Origin: Rotaria socialis
Taxonomy: Eukaryota; Rotifera; Eurotatoria; Philodinida; Philodinidae
DNA length: 64,000 nucleotides
Direction of reading: 5' to 3'
NCBI GenBank assembly: GCA_905331475.1
Contig: CAJNYU010001961.1
Location: 216,213 to 280,212 of the forward strand
Position numbers and translations under genes: made by a program. The first letter of the stretch is position 1; each line of letters starts with the position of its first letter. Positions 1-13,400 of the stretch are shown piece by piece. The notes beneath the pieces were generated by a model. That model had not been told where the DNA came from, ran no database searches, and worked only from the letters and a program-made list of their open reading frames with translations.

Positions 1-1137
1 CCTTCATATTCGAATGGTATTGATTCTTATAGTAATAACATTGATTCATCGTATCGTATAATTCGTTGTACATCAATGGATACTGTTCGTCGTAATGAGC
101 AAACTCCATCGATGAATTCCAATGACAAATTACATGCAGAATCTTTATTAAAACAGAAGATGTGCTCAAGTAAAAAACATAATCATACATCAGCAACTGC
201 TGCTTTTCCATCAGAAAGCTTAAAATCTCAATCATTTTCTACAACGGCAGCTTTTAATCATCAGCCATCAACAAATCGACATCAATATCAAAACAGTGAA
301 TTTCCATTACAAAAACCACGCGTTTATACTCCTGATGATAAATCTTTTATTGGACAACAGCAACAGCAAAATATTCTTTCATCTTCATCAACATCATCAA
401 CATTGAGTGTAAAAGACAAAAGTATCAAAGAAGTTGGTGAAACAAGGTAGAAATGATTTTTTTTATAATAAAATAATTATTATTTCAAAAACATAACTCA
501 TAGCATGTGCTTTGCTTGTAGTTCTTTCACTTACTCTTTAAATTTTTAATTGTCTAAACTATTTTTCTTCAAGGTTATATTCACTACAAGATGAATGTAA
601 TATTATCGGTGGTGCTCGTGGTGTCATGGATTATTTTGGTGGCAAGTTATCTTGTTCTTTAACAGGTGTGAAAATTGTTTTGCTCTTTTTGTTCAATCTT
701 AACTTTTTGTTTTTTTTTGTAATAATCTTTTAGGTGTGTCGGTCTCTGTTCCAGTTGGTGCATTACCAGAAGGTGTTCAACAGGAAATTTTTTTCCATGT
801 TTGTCAAGATGGATCAAATATTCGAAAATTTAATGCTAAGCAAGGTGAACGTTTATTGAGTCCAATTGTTATGTGTGGCCCACATGGTGTACAATTTTTA
901 AAACCAGTTGAATTAATTTTACCACATTTTGGTGGTACAGATGCTCAACAATTATCTTTAATGCTTCATGGTGCTAATCAAAGTAAATTTACTTTTTAGT
1001 TAAAATGAAAAATAATTTTGTTTATTCTTTTTTTACAAGATGGTTCCACAATTAATCGACAAGATAAATCAATGATTTTGAATGGAATTAATCATGTCAC
1101 CAATTCAAATGTCTCTATACTTGTTGATCACTTCTAG
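1..1137 (+). CDS. TJP1-like: ZO-1/TJP-like tight-junction protein, 3' end (partial)
   Basis: Four exons, 1-446, 574-665, 734-982 and 1040-1137, join in frame with GT-AG introns; the first is open to the left edge, so the gene begins outside the window. The first exon encodes a low-complexity Ser/Gln/His-rich stretch. The last three encode a ZU5 domain: ARGVMDYFGGKLSC, GVSVSVPVGALPEGVQQEIF and LLSPIVMCGPHGVQFLKPVEL are typical of the ZU5 module that ends ZO-1. The protein finishes NVSILVDHF, close to the conserved ZO-1 C-terminus. ZO proteins are cytoplasmic MAGUK scaffolds that tie junction membrane proteins to actin; the PDZ, SH3 and guanylate-kinase parts would lie to the left. UNC5 and ankyrins also carry ZU5 domains, but not this C-terminus. 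An AATAAA-rich stretch near 1520 may be the polyadenylation signal. Confidence 0.85.
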
Positions 1138-2299
1138 TTGTTTTTTTTTCTTTTTTTCCGATTATAATTGCAATCATTTAATTTGCTTCGTTTTTATGTG
1201 TATATATGCATACTTATATTATAAAAACTAGTTTTCTTCGATCAATGTTTTCTTTATTGCATTTAATATATAAAAAATTCAACGATGTGTACACAAAAGA
1301 AATAGATTATTGAATTTGAAAAAAAAAGAAGATATTGTAAAATTCGTCGGTCTCGAAACGACTCTAGTAGTACGTTTTATAACGCTAATAAATCATATGT
1401 GTATATTCAGAATAACTCTTAACAATAGTGAAACTATTAATAACTGTAGTATGAAACCAATGTAATTTCAATGCTTTCAAATAATCGATTTATAATTGTG
1501 TATATTGTACAAGCCAAAATAAAATAAATTCTTTTCCTCGATAGAATTTTTTAAATACATTTTAAATATAAATCACATGAAAAGGGGACAAAGAAAACAA
1601 TAAGTATAATAATGTAAGTGACTGTGCAGCAATTAATACAAAGCTCCAGGGTAACAAAAGACAAGAAAAGCAGAATGTTTTTAACACTTCAAGAAAACGA
1701 ATAACTAACGATTGAGAAAAAAAATCATGTTATAGAATATTTTTGAATTTAATAGATGACGACGAAGAGATTATTACAATATTCTAACTTAAAAAAACTA
1801 ACATTTTATACACAGATTTGTCATTCAAAATGAAAATTAATCACTTATTTCTTGAAATGTCTTCACGAGTGAGCTAATAACTTTAAACAAATACGAATAC
1901 AATGGTGACATTAATCGTAACATAAAGATATATATTATAAGTCAATTCTTCTCTATGGTTATGTATGAACTTTATATTTTGATAAGATACTCAGAGTTTT
2001 GAAAGTAAATTAAAAGAGATTTATGTAGCCCAAAGCAGTTTCATATATGAAAGTACACTCTCTTTCCGTTGTATGCGTGACCAATGTTAGTGAGCGCTCG
2101 TTGTTCGCTCAACTTTTTGCTCATTCTTTCATATGAAATACAAAAAAATCATATTTTTATTGACGTTCTGTAGGATGAAGTTAATGCTTTTTTCTCACTT
2201 CTGTTCAAGAATCAAAAGTGTCTAGCAACAAAAATAAACAGACGGCATTATAATACAGACACCCGAGAACATACAAAAGAAAATACTATTTCATACATC
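1138..2299. other. Intergenic, nothing recognised
   Basis: AT-rich sequence with stops in all frames. It should contain the 3' UTR of the ZO-1-like gene (AATAAA cluster near 1520) and the promoter of the small gene that follows. No repeat or RNA gene was recognised. Confidence 0.5.
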
Positions 2300-2659
2300 A
2301 TGCGTTATCCATGCATCGGTTTTCCATCATGTTTAAAAACATTTGAAAATGGTTATGTTCTGCGTGGACATCAACTTTCCTGTGAACATGCGCAAAAAGA
2401 AATAAATAGTAAAAATATTGTCCAAGAACATGCTCGAGAAATTCAATATGATTATAATATTAATGGAATGAAATGTAATAAAACTTACCCGAAATTCACT
2501 GGCTTGGATGATACACAACGATTAAATTTTCGTGATCGATTTCACTTTGGAAGCGTCAAAGCAAAACCATATCGACCTCTTAATAAACCAGCTGATTCTT
2601 CAATAGTAACACCTCAAACAAAATCAATTGCGATGGATCTTACTGGCTATTACACATAG
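2300..2659 (+). CDS. Small unknown protein, 119 aa
   Basis: A single-exon frame with a clean ATG and a close downstream AATAAA (about 2700). I do not recognise the family. Residues 5-28 carry cysteines and a histidine (C5, C11, H24, C28) that loosely resemble a zinc-binding knuckle but do not match the C2H2 spacing. The C-terminal half is basic and aromatic (FRDRFHFGSVKAKPYRPLNKP) and ends GYYT. It has no signal peptide or membrane segment. It lies between the ZO-1-like and KLHL12-like genes, on the same strand. The mixed, non-repetitive composition argues for a real gene; an exon of a longer gene remains possible. Confidence 0.5.
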   Translation: MRYPCIGFPSCLKTFENGYVLRGHQLSCEHAQKEINSKNIVQEHAREIQYDYNINGMKCNKTYPKFTGLDDTQRLNFRDRFHFGSVKAKPYRPLNKPADSSIVTPQTKSIAMDLTGYYT

Positions 2660-5271
2660 ACATTAATAGTTGAATAGCCGCTATTATTGTTTTTCAATCA
2701 ATAAATTTCGACTGAATACAAAAACATAGCATATATTTCATTCTAATCTAATAATTATAACTATTTCATGATATGACTGTAAAAAATACTTGTTTACGAT
2801 TCTATCCAATTAGTATTTTAATTAAACTACAGAATTTCTATGCTGATTTAGAGACGAAAATGTGCCATTGAATCTGACTCGATATTGTTCATCATAATTT
2901 GTAAAAAATTAGAAAAGTTTAATCAAGTTCATATTCATTTATATCAAGAAAGATTTGTGTTTTGTATATATATATATATATAGACTCGATCGAAAATGAG
3001 AGATTATTTTGAACTGAAAAATGATGAATACAATCGTACATTCATCGTTAATAATTTCTTTTTTTGTAAGAGAATGGTACATAAGTAAAACGTAACGATG
3101 ATTCCTGATCGTAATTGAACTATGAATCGTAAACTGCTGATTTCTATTCTGATTCCAAAACAAAGAAGTAAAATTAGTGATTCCAGTATGACCCGAAAAA
3201 AGTTACACCCGATTCCAAATCAAAGTGATTTTACTCATATCTATGTGTAAAATGTAAAAAGAAAACAAGTACTTGCATGCTATAACGAAGTTCTATCATT
3301 CTATTAAATAAGAATTAATTCAAGTATAATTATAGAACGGCTATTTCTTATTAAAATATGAACTCTGAAATCTTTATTTTGTTATTCACTTTATTGAAAA
3401 CTATGATAGCATTCATTGTTCAAGAAATATTTTATGATTAAACAAAAAGAAAACACTATCCGATATATTGCTTTTCTTACTTTCATAATCTTATTTCACT
3501 CCATGTAACTGAGATAATGTGACTTCTAAAGTTACAGCATGTCACTTCACTTCATGGTGGAGCAAGTCTAAGATGGTACAAGACTTTGCGAGTTATTTCA
3601 CTTTCTTAAGATCTAAGTTCTACTGAATAGATATCATAAATCAGTTGAAAAAAATAAAATAGACAATCAAATCAAAATGAATAATTATGGTTTATATAAA
3701 TCTAGTACACAGAAGCGAATCGATGATAATGGAATTGATACTTCAATACATAATTTCCATAAAAAAAAATTTATTTTATCAAAATTCGAGTGTTTGAAAG
3801 TTTACAGTGATTATGTTTATCACAGACAAGAAACAATAGCAGCTAAACAAACTATACAAACGATGTACTATAGCCGTATAATTTCAACTAAATAGTTTGA
3901 TAAAACAATTAAATTGAATAAAACAAGCCTATAATTAGTCATTGCATATTTGATTATTTATTGAGTTATCATTGATTCTTTGGTTTGTGTTGATTTTATT
4001 TAGATCATAGCTGTTACATTCGAGTTCTTTATTTGTCTTTTATTATTTTGATTAGTGAAACTATCGAATGTACTAAAATTACAGGATATATGGAAGGTGA
4101 TTCAACAAATAGAAAACTTTATATCTTCTTAATGATTATTTTGAATAAATTACATTGTGAATTAATAGTGTAAAATATTTCAAAATTTTTTATTCAATGA
4201 TACAAAGTTATCAGAAAATCCTACAATGTAACGCTGCAAAGATCGATACACTGTAAACATTCTTTTTCCGAGATGCTACCAAAGAATATTTAAGAATGTT
4301 TCATGGATTTTGTTTCTTCTTATGTAAATGTATTCCGTTTTGTTGTAAACTTTATTTGAATATTTTTTTAAAACCAGTTCGATTAATCTCCAGTCCATGA
4401 TTTGTGAAAACTATAAAATCAATGTAGTTCACTCATATAACTATTCTTAAAGCTTTTAATAAAAGAGCAACATAGATTTTCTGCAGAAATCTGTTAACCT
4501 CTTTGATTTTATTAATTTGATTACAGAAATCTGAATAAAAAAGATAAATAGGTCTAAATGGCAGAAAGTCCACAATAATGAAACCAAATGGAGTAAATTC
4601 AACAAACAGTCAAACATATTATTTTTTTGTATCTCACCAAAAACGTTTTTGGTTCATTGAGCCTGAAGACGTTGGACTATGAATAAAAAAAAAAGTTCAT
4701 CTAAAATAAATAGCTTGTCAACATACAGTTTTCCGTTCGGTCAACCAATTTTTGGTTATCTGTACTTAAATTAATCTTTTGAAATGAAAGCAAACCTGAT
4801 TTTAAACTTAGATTGGAAAAAAACTTAAAAGGACATTTTTGCTTTGCATCACATCTTAGGAGATGTGATAACGAGACAGTATTTTGAGAATCTCGCAATT
4901 TTCATTTGTGATTCTTAAAATAAAGTTTCCAAAAACAAATTGTATATGTTTTCTTGATTAAATGTTTTCAAGGTATTTGATATTATAACTCATCACATTC
5001 AAAAATAGAAAAAAAGCATAATTATGCTGTATAACTACTTAGAATAGTAACAATATAGAAACGAACAAGAATATGTCTATATTTTGTTAAGAGCAAAACG
5101 TAAAATATTGCGAATTCCTTCATGAAGAGCACAACTCCGAGCGGCATCTGTTTTTGTCATTCGATTCCTTTACGCCAATACATCCAATCCGACGTCTACG
5201 TGCGTATTTAACATATATTTAACATTATCCTTGATTTTTATACTATTACAGTACATAATTCATAGCAGAAT
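2660..5271. other. Intergenic with a doubtful short frame
   Basis: Long AT-rich spacer with a (TA)n tract near 2966-2982. A 72-codon frame at 3677-3895 starts after a purine-rich leader and has AATAAA just downstream, but shows no recognisable motif. The last 200 bases should include the KLHL12-like promoter or 5' UTR; a pyrimidine-AG at 5249-5250 could be a splice acceptor shortly before the start codon. Confidence 0.4.
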
Positions 5272-8204
5272 ATGGCAAGTCCAACGACCAGCAATACTAA
5301 TAATACAGCTAAAAACAAAGTTCCTGGTTCCATCTCTCAAAACGATCGATTTCTGGAGTATGTCTACAATATGGTATTTTGTTGTTTTATGTTATTTGTT
5401 GTTCTTTTTTTGTGTTTAGCTATAATTCAAAGACATTGCCTTTGATCAATGGAACATCGACGACAAATAGTTCAAATGATTTAGTTCATTCTCAACAATT
5501 GATCGCCCGCATGAATAAACTTCGTAAAGCTGAGCATCTTTGTGATGTAACACTGAAAATTGAACAAACTCTTTTCCCTGCTCATCGTCTTGTCTTAGCT
5601 GCAGCCAGCGATTATTTTGCTGCGATGTTCACTGGAGAAGTAAGTTAATTTTTTAAAAATTATTGTTCTTCAAATAAAATATTTTAGATGGTTGAACGTC
5701 ATATGAATATCATTGAACTGAAAGGATTTAATGCTTCTGTAATGGAAATTCTTTTGAATTCAATCTATGGTGAATCAGTTACAGTAACAAATGATAATGT
5801 TCAAGATATTCTTCCAGCTGCTTCTCTATTGCAACTAAATGGAACTGGTCAATATTTTTTCCTCTTCCTCTATTTATTTATAATTTTTTATGATTTTTAT
5901 TGTTCAGATATTCAACGACAATGTGCTCTTTTTCTTGCAAGTCATCTTGAACCAGCGAATTGTTTGGGTATCTATTGTTTCGCTGATTTACATAATTGTT
6001 CACAATTAAAACAAACCGGTAACCATTGAACTACATCTTCTAAAGTATCGAAAAGAATAAAACTAACGTTGAATTTCAGCTCTATCATTTATCTGGACTC
6101 ATTTTGCAGCTGTAGTTCATAGTGATGAATTTTTAACATTAAAAGCAAATGAAGTTGAAGATCTTATACAATCAGATGAAATTGAAGTAAATTATTGATT
6201 TCTATGTTCATATTTAATAAATAAATTTTATGATTTATTTAATAAGGCACCCAATGAAGAGATAATTTATAATTGTGTTATGGCTTGGCTAAAGCATGAT
6301 CAAACATTTCGTCAACAATATTTATTAACACTTCTACAACACGTTCGATTACCATTTCTTAGTGCACGTTTTATTACTGATATTTGTGATGCTGATGTAT
6401 GTAAAGAGATATAAGCGTTTGTGTTACATATTGAAAAATCTTCTCATTATATTAGCCATTAGTAAGATCATCCCATAAATGCCGCGATTTGCTTGATGAA
6501 GCGAAACGATATCATTTACGACCAGATTGTCGAAAAGTCATGACAGGAACACGATTTACTAGTCGACGTGGTTAGTAGATTGATGATGATCATTTTCACT
6601 ACGAAATTTATTTTTCTTTCATCCTCATAGGAAAAGACGAACATCTTATCGTAAATATTACTTTTCTTTTATTAAAACGTACACTGCGATAGTTTCTCAA
6701 TGAAGGTAGCTGGAGGTTTTGGTGCTCATCAACGACCCGTTGACATTGTCGAGCGATGGAATCCACGTACTAACGAATGGACTGCATTACAGGTTACAAT
6801 TATTGATAATAAAACAAAATGAATGTCAATATTCTGTAATTTCTTTTAATTTAGCCGTTAACGAAAAGACGTCGATATGCAGCAGCAGCAGCAATAGGCA
6901 AACGTCTTTATGTTGTAGGTGGCTACGATGGTCGACAACGTATGAATTCTGTTGAGTGCCTTGATTTATCTCAAGAAAACGCTACTTGGCAACCAGTTGC
7001 TTCACTAACATATCGACGAGGTAAAGACGCCGTTTTCAACATTCAACAAACTTTCTCATGATTATCTTTACAGCACTACCAGGTGTCTGTGTGCATCAAA
7101 GTAAATTTGTTTCTTCGAAAACAAAACGAATCTGACACAAATATTTTCTTATATTTGTTACAGATTTAATATATGTATGTGGAGGATTTGATGGATCATT
7201 GCGGTTAGCTTCAACAGAATGTTACGATGAAAAAACAGATGTATGGGCTATTGGTGAAGATATGCATGTAGGGAGAGAAGGAGCTGGTCTTGTATCTATT
7301 GGAGATCATCTCTATTGTATTGGTAAGATATATCTTTACGTAATAAACCGATTTGTAACAAACAGTTTTTGATTGGTATAAATTGCTCTTTTATTTTTCA
7401 TCACGGACATTGATTACGACAGTGAAGACAATTCAGAATAAAGGATATCCAATTTTTATCTGAGATTGACACTTTGCTTGGCAATCTAAATCAAAGATTA
7501 AAATGTATTATGTAGGTCTTACGAAAAGTAGACAACGTTCAGCAATCGACAAAAATATATAGATAGAGCATTACTATTGATTATATTCTTCATTTCCATT
7601 TTTCAGAATAAAACAAAAAATCTTACGAAAAATAATAATTCCTTTTTTCCCAGGTGGATATGATGGTCATAGTTTGCTCCAAACAGTCGAAAAATATGGT
7701 AAACCATTTTCATGTTCAATCGATTCCACTCTATTTCAAAACTATTTTCTAGATATTAATTTGGGTCGATGGTCACAAATGGCACCAATGTTAACTCCAC
7801 GTTCAGGTAAAGTTATATCGTGTTCTTATTTATACCAGAATAATTCAATCAACATCTTGAATTTAATTATTTTTCTCTCCGTTTTAGGCGCAGGTTGTGC
7901 AACACTTGATCATTATATTTTTGCTTGTGGTGGATTCGATGGAACAATTCATTTATCGAGTGTTGAACGATATGATAGTCAAACTAATCAATGGACAAAT
8001 GTGACAAGTATGTCTGTTCGACGATGTTATTGTGGTTCGGCATTTATTCGTGGTCGAATAGCTGTCATTGGTGGTTATGATGGAACATCTTTACTTGATA
8101 CAGTTGAAGTTTATGATAGTGATAAAGATGAATGGGCAATCGAGAGCCAAATGTTAACACCCAGGTGTGATTCGGGTTTCGCTTGTGTTGCTTATCGACA
8201 ATAG
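5272..8204 (+). CDS. KLHL12: KLHL12-like BTB-BACK-kelch CUL3 adaptor
   Basis: Fifteen exons close in frame: 5272-5357, 5420-5639, 5688-5847, 5908-6018, 6080-6186, 6247-6396, 6456-6570, 6631-6650, 6706-6792, 6855-7020, 7074-7100, 7164-7322, 7654-7698, 7753-7806 and 7888-8204, giving about 607 residues (human KLHL12 has 568). The BTB domain (about 50-165) has the [21 protein letters not shown] core. The BACK domain (about 170-300) contains [13 protein letters not shown]. Six kelch blades (about 320-605) show repeated GG(Y/F)DG motifs. Blade text such as [27 protein letters not shown] and [10 protein letters not shown] matches KLHL12 better than other KLHLs. KLHL12 is the substrate adaptor of a CUL3 ubiquitin ligase (Dishevelled, SEC31). 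Exons of 20 and 27 nt are notable; only the intron at 7323-7653 is long. An extra 15-25 Ser/Thr/Asn-rich residues precede the usual N-terminus. Confidence 0.85.
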
Positions 8205-10436
8205 CATTTTTATTTATGCATATATGTATACATTTATAAATACAAATTGATAGTCTGTTTTTCTTTTCTTCATTACCTATTTTGTTTTTTCTCTGCATTG
8301 TGATGTCTATTGTGATACGATAACTCACGTTTTTCCTTTCGGCTCTTCTCTTCTTTCTTTTTCTTTTTGTATTTTCTCTCACATACTACTTACAGATATT
8401 TATTAATACGAACAACAAAAAGTAATACTTGTCAATCAATAAGAAACAAAATAAAATTGATATAAAATTTTTGGGTAGTATGAATAATCGATTTTGAAAT
8501 TGATGATGCTCATGTTTCGTACGATAAACTTTAAAAAAAGCCATTTTGACATTGAAAAGAAGAAGAGAAGCAATTGAAGTGGTTTCGATGAACAATTATT
8601 CTATTGTTTGTTAATCGTATACGTGAATGAATGAAAGAAAAGAATTTCAAGGAAAGAAAAAGAATATCTTTATGATCGGATGCTCTCTATCCAAATAGTT
8701 CTTCTTTTGATTTGACATGAGAGCAGAATATTATCAATATTATTCAACAAAGTAACATACGATGAAAAATATTTTGAAGGACTCTTTATTAGGATGCTCT
8801 TGTAATCGAAACTAACATAAAAGAATTTTAATTTCCGGGTGATAGATAAGAATAATATTGAAGCATCCAATTTAGGATGAGTCAGAAGAAAATCTAAAAA
8901 GTTTCCGTTAACCATTCTGTAGTTGTAATGTGATAGTTGACGTAACATCCAAATATATATTTATATAGCTATATAGATATGTGTGTGTGTGTGTGTATGT
9001 GTACACGCAAAAAAGAAGAGAAAAATTAAATTGGCAACGACAGCGGAGAGGCCACTTCGCGATTGTTGGAATAAATTAATTTGATGGTTCCCCCTCTATT
9101 TTCTCTGTCAAACTAAAAGAAAAAGAAGAGCGGCGTCTTATTACGCCATTTCCTTTCCGTTATGAATCGATCATATATATATATATATATACAAAACACA
9201 CACACAAGCAACACACTCAATATGAGAGGACAATATATAGAAGGAACTAATTTGCGTGACATTTTTTCCTCTCTCATGCATCTCACATCTCCAATTCGAT
9301 TTTTTAGATCTGTCATCATACCCATCATCATTACTATGCAGCCATAATAAAATATAGAGAGGAAACGACATTTTTCTTTTCTTCAAAGGTATTCAACATA
9401 TATAAAAAGGACCATTTTAAAACAGGCGACAAAAGGATTATGTCACACTTGTTTCAAAAAGAAAAGAAATAATAAGAAAAAAATTAGATTGCATATTCGC
9501 CTACTTCAATGGTCAATTCTAGTAATGAAAGAAAAAAAAGAGGCCATTGTTTTTTTTTCTGCCTTGATTTATACACACACACATACGTATATACATACAT
9601 ATTTCCGGCTACTTGAATTTTAAACTAGCCTTCGCCATCATGTCTGTCGTCATTGTCATAAAAAAATCTGTCCATATGGCGATCGGCAACAACCACTTGA
9701 AACAGCAATGCATTCCATCATACATATACAATTACCTGAAGAGTGTGTGCGGTCCGCACTTCCTGTTCAATCGATAGAATCGAGCGGTTTTTTTTCATAG
9801 ATAAGAGATTGAGAGCATATGAAATTAGATGTGTAAAATTCGACATTTCAAAAAACAATACGTATCTATGATAGCAATTTAAATAGTCGTTGGCTTTTTT
9901 CTCCATTAGATTAAATTCTTTCTCTCCGGTTCTTTTTATGAGAATTTGATGCCAATCAATTCGAGATCTGAATATTGGACATTACTAGTACAATCATTTT
10001 GTCCGATATAGGACAATTGTATTGTATCCATACGATGATCGGCATCGATGGGATCTTTTTTTTTTGTTCTCTCTTTTTCTTCTTTTTTTCCTCCATATTG
10101 TCCAAATGTACTATTCTCTTGCTCTAGTATGAGGTTCAAAAAATAAATAGACCGAACAACGATGAACGCAAGCGAGAAGGACAGAGAAAAGAGAACGAGA
10201 GAGAGAGAACGGAGAGAAATCGTAGAGTGGGTGGGCGAACACACTCACCACCATCGCCATAACTAACGTCTCATATATTGGAAAAATCGCGACTCATATA
10301 TACACATATGCATTGTTCAATGGCTAATTTCCTTTTTCATTTCAACGTTTGATCTTATCGAAGAGTACATATATATTTAGCTATACGTATATACATACAC
10401 AAATATATTTCGCTAGATTAACCATCGCTATACATC
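8205..10436. other. Intergenic, microsatellite-rich
   Basis: No coding signal. It contains a (GT)n tract (8980-8996), an (AT)n tract (about 9172-9191) and many pyrimidine/purine-biased stretches. The final 400 bases, with TATA-like repeats, lead into the anosmin-like start codon and probably hold its promoter. Confidence 0.5.
8980..8996 (+). repeat. (GT)n microsatellite
   Basis: Uninterrupted GT dinucleotides downstream of the KLHL12-like gene, inside an ATATAT/GTGTGT low-complexity stretch. Confidence 0.9.
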
Positions 10437-13400
10437 ATGATTATCTTAATTATAATCAATTTTTCTCTTCAATTCATTTTTTCAACTACAGCAACAGCAA
10501 CAACAACACCAGATATTTCTAATATTCGATATAATTCATTAATTTCAGCCCAGTGTAAAGCTCGCTGTTTATATGAATTTCGAAACCATCATCACCAACA
10601 ACGATCGCTACCAACTATATTCAATAATGGAAAAACGAAAAGACTACTGGTGAGATCAAAAAGCATGAGAGAAAATTTTCTTTATCGATAATTGACACTC
10701 AAGATTAGTCTTTGACCACCTAGTGAGTTTCTCTCTCCTATTCTCTATCTGTCTCACAGGTGAGAGTAACATGCTGCGTAAAGCAAGTATGACGATGGAC
10801 TTTTCCTACGAGGTTAAGAAAACATACACACTATGTTGATTTGTTTATTTGGTTAAACTTATCCTAAGAAATGATATTCAAGGAAAAGAAAAAAAGCATT
10901 GTATCAACATAATGCAACGAAAATTGATCTACTTTGATGTTTAAAAAAAAGAATACTTTTGCTTATATCTTTTTATTGCTAATGAAGACATATTTTCTAG
11001 TCGAAAATAGAAGCATTAAACACTTTTCTTTTCATCTTCGTTCGAGAAATGTACAATTAAGCCTCAAGGTGTATACATTCACTTTATTTTGTCGATTAAG
11101 CCGTTTGACAAACAAAACTAGTTTGAAAAATATAAAACTTAGTTTGTTTCAGTTATTAGAAGAAAAAAAACAGAAACGAAGGTGTCATTCATGCATACAC
11201 ACAGGTGCTTCTGATTCTCATTTCGTCAAGACTTTATTTTTCTTTGTTATCTCTACAGATGAGGTGTCTCGTCTATCACTCATTCAATATGATGACACGA
11301 GACTAAATAAATACTATATAAGAATAAATCGAAAATTGAGAATGATAACCACAAAAAAAAACAGTTCTCTTTTGCTGTTCATTTACTTTAATTATGTTGA
11401 CTTAAACTTAATGAAATGAACAAGTTAGTTTTTTTTGTCGAATATAATATTGATCTTTTAACAATCATACGATCTGTCTCGTTAATTCATTTTTTTCACG
11501 TTTTACATTCACGTACATTATAATTATGAGAATAATGATTTGACAATAGAAGATAAGAAAGTCAAAAAAAAAGAAAATCAACTATCGATTGAATGTCTTC
11601 AATAATTATGATTATATTTTAGACGACACATGCACTAACTTTACCATGGCGATCCATCTGGAAGCGTTGTCCACGCCTTATCACATGTAGCTCGGTAAGT
11701 AAATTGACCGAATGAATAGAAGGAGGTAAACACATATGATTGTTTCATATGATAACCAATCTAAATGCACATCTATTGAGAAATGAAGAGTCTAATGTCT
11801 AGTAAATTCAATTGTGAAGAATCTCACTGACCGACAAACCACTATAGACGAGTCGGAAATCGGATAATTCGCTCTTTTTTCCTCTTTTCTCATCAGTATG
11901 CTAACGAGTCTATCTGTTTGTACTTGTTTCTTTATGTACATTCTAGTGCTTACTCCCATGTGACTTAGATCCGCCACTTCTCTTGTCCAATGAAGAAAGT
12001 TGTCAAGCAATCTGTTCTACAGTAAGTATTTCTATGTTTTTTTTTAAATATATTTTCTATCTATGATCTAAAGCATGACCCCGTATCTGTCGAGCTCATT
12101 ATCGATGGTAAAAAAACAAGACTAGGATGATATATTCATTGTGATGAACGAATGATGTCGACAACTGCACGTATATGTATATATATATATAGCCACTGTA
12201 TATTTATAATGGAAAGATACAGCAGAAAACAGATACGGAAAATGAATAAATGAAAGAATGCGAAACAAATAAATAGAGCAGAAAAATAGGGCTAATGAAG
12301 ATCAACGATCAGATTTTTTTCTTAATATTTTTGTCTGTATTTTATTTTCTGTCTATTCTAGTTACGAAACGTTGAATGTCAACGGAGTTGTATTTTTATT
12401 CAAAATCTTTATCAACAACAATCCAATTGTGTGACAGGTGAGATAGAAATTTGAGTTGTTTGAAAAAAAAGTAAATGACATTCGGTAAGACAAAGTAAGT
12501 TTAATTTAGCTCGAGCACTTGTCGTCCACTTCTTTCCTCGTTCTGTTGCGCTGCTTGTTGTTTGATGTTTCGTGAGAGAAGAAAAATAAGAGCGAGAGAT
12601 AGAGAGACAAATAGGCAGAGCAAATACGATTATTCTATTTGTACATCAATCAGAAGTAATGATTTTATGTTTTAGAAGATTGCCAATCATCATCATGCTC
12701 ACCAACGAATGAATGTTTCGGTAAGTTGATCGATTCATGCAGGTGGCCCGGATGCCATCATAAAATAATGATTGACATATTGTCAAGAATAAAAAAGCTG
12801 TTCATAATTAGCCTTGCATTGCACGCAAGGAAATGGTGGATGTGAGAAAAAAAAACATACGCTTGTTTTTGTTTTTATTTTTACACAGATAAAATACCTC
12901 AACCAAAAAATGTCACTGCTATTGAGCGGAAAAGTCGACGAACTGTGAAACTAAAATGGAGTTCAACGCAGGTGACAAATAGTGAACCTATTTTTTATGT
13001 TATTGAAGCACAATGGACATTGCCAAAAAATGGCATCAATCAAGAAGACACGGTCTCGAAATGGGGTTTCGTTAAAGAAGAAGTGTCGCATACGAAAGCA
13101 ATTATAAGAAATATTCAACGAGATAATCGATGGTATACTTTTCGTGTTGCTGCTGTAACACGACTTGGCTATTCATCCTTTTCAACAACAACGAAACCTT
13201 TTCGTTTAAGTTCACGTAAAAAACAAATCTAGCATAATAAAATATTGAATGAAACTAAAAACAAAAAAAACAATTGTCTTTTAGAAAATGAATCACAGAA
13301 ATCCTCATCAACGGTAGCAGCACCGAAGAATTTCTTATTAAAAGATTTTCAATTAGATTCAAACACAATTAATGTAACTCTTAGTTGGCTAAAACCAGAT

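Noticed and set aside
3677..3895. 72-codon plus-strand frame with AATAAA nearby
   Set aside because: No motif and AT-rich composition like the surroundings; it cannot be told from chance.
8065..8382. Minus-strand 105-codon frame at the end of the KLHL12-like gene
   Set aside because: Overlaps a well-supported exon on the opposite strand and is Arg/Lys-rich low complexity.
10934..11419. 161-codon frame inside the first anosmin intron
   Set aside because: Lys/Phe/Ser-rich translation of AT-rich intron sequence without any domain.
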